The notes under the pieces: generated by a model
Databases searched by the model: none
The model's input: only the letters and a program-made list of their open reading frames with translations
What the model was told of the DNA's origin: nothing
Shown here: piece after piece, positions 63,425 to 64,000 of the stretch
Layout: every line of letters begins with the position of its first letter
Position numbering within the stretch: the stretch's first letter is position 1
Program-made: the position numbers and the translations under genes
Assembly: GCF_015694465.1 (NCBI RefSeq)
Contig: NZ_JADQDO010000005.1
Location: 62,001-126,000 of the forward strand
DNA: 64,000 bases
Direction: 5' to 3'
Origin: Microvirga alba
GTDB taxonomy: Bacteria; Pseudomonadota; Alphaproteobacteria; Rhizobiales; Beijerinckiaceae

Positions 63425-63628
63425 CGTCGTGTATCCCCTCCCGTCATGTGGGCGGAGATGCGTCGCTTGTAAATGCGTCTGAGGATGAAGATGGCCGGTT
63501 CCGCTCAACGAAACGAACCAAATGAATCTGTGCACGGGAGATGATCAATCCCGGCCTGCGCCCTGCGAAGTCTCTTCGACCCGCGCGGAGCGCACGGGCG
63601 GACCGTCTCAGACAGGAGACATAATCAC

Positions 63629-63997
63629 CTAATGCAGCAGGCGCGTGGGATTCCGTCGATTTTCACGCTCCCAGCTTTGCACCACGACGCCGTTGACACC
63701 GGAATCGTGCAGCCGGTCGCTCAGGTCCACGAAATGCCGCTCGGTCGTTTCCAGTTCGATTCCGACCTGATCGTCCTCGGCCGGTTCAAGCTCGGGCTCG
63801 AGTTCTGAAGCCGCATATCGCTCGTACGCCGCTGACATCTCGGCATAGGCAAAGGCCACAGGAAGAGTCCGAAAGATGGTGGAGAATTCCTCGTCCAGAG
63901 CGCCGGTTTCCAAGTCTCGCATTTGGACGAGATAGCCGTCCGCATGCTCGCATACTTCATAACGCCAGTGTCGGCCTTCGGATGCTGTTAGAAGCAT
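63629..63997 (-). CDS. Hypothetical acidic protein
   Basis: A 122-residue soluble protein lying just inside the right edge. It begins MLLTASEGRHWRYEVCEHADGYLVQMRDLETGAL, continues with a helical FRTLPVAFAYAEMSAAYERYAA, a glutamate-rich low-complexity stretch (SELEPELEPAEDD) and ends with VNGVVVQSWERENRRNPTRLLH. No signal peptide or membrane helix is seen and I do not recognise a family. The ATG at 63995-63997 is three bases from the window end, so upstream signals cannot be judged and an earlier start is possible. Confidence 0.6.
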   Translation of the reverse strand: MLLTASEGRHWRYEVCEHADGYLVQMRDLETGALDEEFSTIFRTLPVAFAYAEMSAAYERYAASELEPELEPAEDDQVGIELETTERHFVDLSDRLHDSGVNGVVVQSWERENRRNPTRLLH

Positions 63998-64000
63998 GAC

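Overview
The window is core chromosome from a GC-rich alphaproteobacterium, very probably order Hyphomicrobiales (Rhizobiales). The evidence is the essential cell-cycle regulator divK next to a DUF3572 gene, an EipB-type envelope protein, clpS-clpA followed by a phasin, a SPOR-tailed D,D-carboxypeptidase, and remnants of the rhizobial pyrB-pyrC-plsY-dprA / topA-rnr-DUF983-rpmG order. A Methylobacteriaceae genus such as Microvirga would fit, but that is inference. I see no rRNA, tRNA, CRISPR array, prophage, insertion sequence or plasmid functions.

Layout. 0-6 kb: der GTPase, a membrane-anchored TPR protein, NnrU, and a two-gene TRAP transporter without a binding protein. 6-16 kb: small enzymes, 3-methyladenine glycosylase, rpiB, then purine genes guaA and guaB with an RsmB-type rRNA methyltransferase, a tiny lipoprotein and MAPEG between them. 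16-23 kb: MFS exporter, Tat-exported YghX-like hydrolase, a sugar 1-dehydrogenase, the overlapping ppx/gppA-rlmE pair, an aminotransferase. 23-28.5 kb: efp divergent from its modification genes epmA-epmB, then alaX-like editing protein and arfB, a small translation-quality cluster. 29.9-34.4 kb: minus-strand run pyrB, DUF4406, pyrC-like (metal-site residues lost), plsY, dprA with tight overlaps. 34.4-38.3 kb: PAP2 phosphatase, a lone RTX protein, an AidB-like acyl-CoA dehydrogenase. 38.4-49.6 kb: topA, GNAT, mgtC-like, small membrane proteins, parE, rnr, DUF983. 49.6-57 kb: NUDIX, rpmG, a candidate small RNA, divK, DUF3572, zinc-ribbon dinB, eipB, ridA, GDPD, a DUF482-type acyltransferase. 57-64 kb: a small membrane protein, clpA, clpS, phasin with a clear promoter and palindromic operator, D,D-carboxypeptidase, a J-domain membrane protein.

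How it works together. The pyrimidine genes supply carbamoyl-aspartate, guaA/guaB complete GMP synthesis, topA/parE manage supercoiling and decatenation, and efp/epmAB/alaX/arfB/rnr/rlmE/rpmG all serve translation or RNA quality. Intergenic DNA carries several palindromic repeats, one in two recognisable copies. I found no convincing undescribed multi-gene system. The best leads are the structured minus-strand RNA candidate beside divK, the metal-site-less dihydroorotase in the pyrB operon, the phasin operator, and several small membrane proteins or lipoproteins with good start signals. All starts and functions below were read by eye; no database search was run.
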